Shown here: piece by piece, positions 14,597 through 15,847 of the stretch
Layout: each line of letters starts with the position of its first letter
Position numbering within the stretch: position 1 is the first letter of the stretch
Assembly: GCA_958453935.1 (NCBI GenBank)
Contig: CAUDZT010000050.1
Coordinates: 1-15,847, forward strand
DNA: 15,847 nucleotides
Direction of reading: 5' to 3'
Origin: an uncultured Collinsella sp.
GTDB taxonomy: Bacteria > Actinomycetota > Coriobacteriia > Coriobacteriales > Coriobacteriaceae
The notes under the pieces: model-generated
What the model was told of the DNA's origin: nothing
Database searches by the model: none
The model's input: the letters and a program-made list of their open reading frames with translations, nothing else
Program-made: the position numbers and the translations under genes

Positions 14597-15748
14597 CTAG
14601 CGTATCTGGGCGCCGGCTTTCTTCTTCTCGCGCTTTACGCGGTAGAGCTCCGCGTCGGCAGCACGAAACAAGTCTTGCCAGGTATCGACGCCATCACCGA
14701 CCCGTGCGTAGCCGATGGACATCCGCAACAGATACGGAACCTCGGCGCGCGCGAGCTCATCGTTGATTGTCGCGCACAGATGCATGATATCCTGTTCCGC
14801 CACTGCCTTTTGGAGCACCACGAACTCATCGCCACCATAACGTGCGATAAAGCCGCCAGACGCCGAGCAGACTTCTTTGAGCGCAGCGGATATGACCTGA
14901 AGAGCATGGTCGCCCTCCACATGCCCATAGCGATCGTTAATCTGCTTAAAGCCGTCGGCGTCCATCATAAGCAGATATACATCTTCGGCCTGATCCACAT
15001 TTGAGAAGAGCGACAGCATATAGGTCTCAAAACGGTTGCGATTGTTAAGTCCAGTCAACGGGTCGGTCGAGATGAGCTGCTCCTGGTAGATGATGTAGAG
15101 CAGCAACATGCTAATCATTATGCCGACACAAAGGCCGGGCACCGAGTATACGACCTGAAAGGTACCGCCCACCAGGGCCGGAATGGCGAAAAATGCCAAG
15201 GTTCGATAGATGGCCTTCGTCTGCAGGCTCTCGACCCTGCGAGATTGCACAAATGCATGCAGGGACGTATGTATAACGTAACAGTAGCTGACGATGGGCT
15301 GGATCATATAGGCAAAGCCGCGACGATACACGCCCTGCGAATCGATATAGAACAGGGCGTGCGTCCAGTAACTGGTAAACGCCAGCACGACCACCAGAGC
15401 CGTAGGCAACGCTACAAGCACCACCCTATAGCGCGAGGTCAAAAGGCGAGAACCCTGCACCGTCTCGGAATAGATAAACCAAATGAGACACGCGATAGCA
15501 AAGAGCGAAAACGAAACCGCGTTGGAAATCCAGTTGGCAGCAATGCCCAACGTGCCGTCCACACCGTCCGAAAGCGTCCAGATCATATCGAATAATATGT
15601 ACGCGGCAGAGGTGTAGCCAAGCATGCTAAACAATAGCTGCTGGGTGCTCGAGAACAAGGAGCGACGACTTCGCACGGCAAGCCCGATAAGAACAATCAT
15701 GCATAGCACGAATATCTCAATCTTGAGTGCCTTAACCACTAGCGCCAT
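14597..15748 (-). CDS. Membrane-anchored GGDEF protein (putative diguanylate cyclase)
   Basis: Predicted to make cyclic di-GMP from two GTP. 383 residues from the ATG at 15748. Residues 1-222 form about seven hydrophobic helices of no family I recognise, probably a sensor. The GGDEF domain follows: DPLTGLNNR (229-237), metal-binding Asp263 in MMDADGFKQIND, RYGGDEF with an intact GGDEF at 305-309, and SIGYA (344-348). The RxxD product-inhibition site is absent (A296, G299). No EAL or HD-GYP domain is present. The start is uncertain: GAAGGG abuts the ATG with no spacing, but is well spaced (9 bases) for a GTG at 15739, while a TTG at 15781 has no ribosome site. No partner gene is in the window. 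Confidence 0.87.
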   Translation of the reverse strand: MALVVKALKIEIFVLCMIVLIGLAVRSRRSLFSSTQQLLFSMLGYTSAAYILFDMIWTLSDGVDGTLGIAANWISNAVSFSLFAIACLIWFIYSETVQGSRLLTSRYRVVLVALPTALVVVLAFTSYWTHALFYIDSQGVYRRGFAYMIQPIVSYCYVIHTSLHAFVQSRRVESLQTKAIYRTLAFFAIPALVGGTFQVVYSVPGLCVGIMISMLLLYIIYQEQLISTDPLTGLNNRNRFETYMLSLFSNVDQAEDVYLLMMDADGFKQINDRYGHVEGDHALQVISAALKEVCSASGGFIARYGGDEFVVLQKAVAEQDIMHLCATINDELARAEVPYLLRMSIGYARVGDGVDTWQDLFRAADAELYRVKREKKKAGAQIR

Positions 15749-15800
15749 CCCTTCAATACCCAAGTGGTCAGAATCGCCCAATTCGAATCAGGGCAATCAG

Positions 15801-15829
15801 AACCACCCTTAAAAAGGGTGGTTTGCTCT
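15801..15829. terminator. Terminator-like hairpin upstream of the GGDEF gene
   Basis: A perfect 10-bp stem, AACCACCCTT (15801-15810) with AAGGGTGGTT (15814-15823), around an AAA loop. It reads symmetrically on both strands; the plus strand continues TGCTCTT. It probably ends a minus-strand gene beyond the right edge, or forms part of the GGDEF leader. The stem is certain; the assignment is not. Confidence 0.55.
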
Positions 15830-15847
15830 TAGGGTATAACCCACGGG

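Noticed and set aside
1..15847. A new defence, mobile or biosynthetic system
   Set aside because: Every long gene fits a known housekeeping, transport or signalling family, and gene order shows no unexplained cluster.

Overview
The window is ordinary chromosome from a GC-rich Gram-positive bacterium. Most genes have strong AGGAGG-type ribosome binding sites and G/C-rich third codon positions. Products include a lipoprotein-type amino-acid-binding protein, a single-chain PurL of the Firmicutes-like type, and a GGDEF protein. The overall look, including a small FabG-like SDR, fits a Coriobacteriia gut actinobacterium such as Collinsella. That placement is inference from gene style, not from a marker gene. 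No rRNA, tRNA, CRISPR array, insertion sequence or prophage gene was seen.

Left third (1-4939), all on the minus strand: a complete branched-chain amino acid ABC importer operon in the order livJ (binding lipoprotein), livH, livM (permeases), livG, livF (ATPases). The last four genes are packed with overlaps or zero spacing. livJ is set apart by 139 bases holding two hairpins, which fits the usual need for more binding protein than membrane complex. A 12-bp perfect hairpin follows livF.

Middle (4940-9530): a 498-base divergent intergenic region, partly AT-rich, separates livJ from hom (homoserine dehydrogenase, plus strand), so amino-acid uptake and aspartate-family synthesis start back to back. 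hom ends in a strong intrinsic terminator. It is followed by a FabG-like short-chain dehydrogenase (plus strand). A convergent intergenic region follows, with a bidirectional-type terminator and a small repeat-like, hairpin-rich element. Next is a minus-strand CPA2/KefB-like cation:proton antiporter with an unusual charged cytoplasmic tail.

Right third (9531-15847): purL (1248 residues, all-in-one FGAM synthase) on the plus strand, a terminator, an EamA-family 10-TM exporter, another terminator, and then a convergent minus-strand membrane-bound GGDEF protein. The window closes with a 10-bp hairpin upstream of the GGDEF gene.

I did not find an undescribed multi-gene system. The best leads are small: a possible Leu-rich leader ORF upstream of livJ, the repeat element between the SDR and antiporter genes, an alternative fold that could compete with the purL/EamA terminator, and the substituted ion-site motif in the antiporter.
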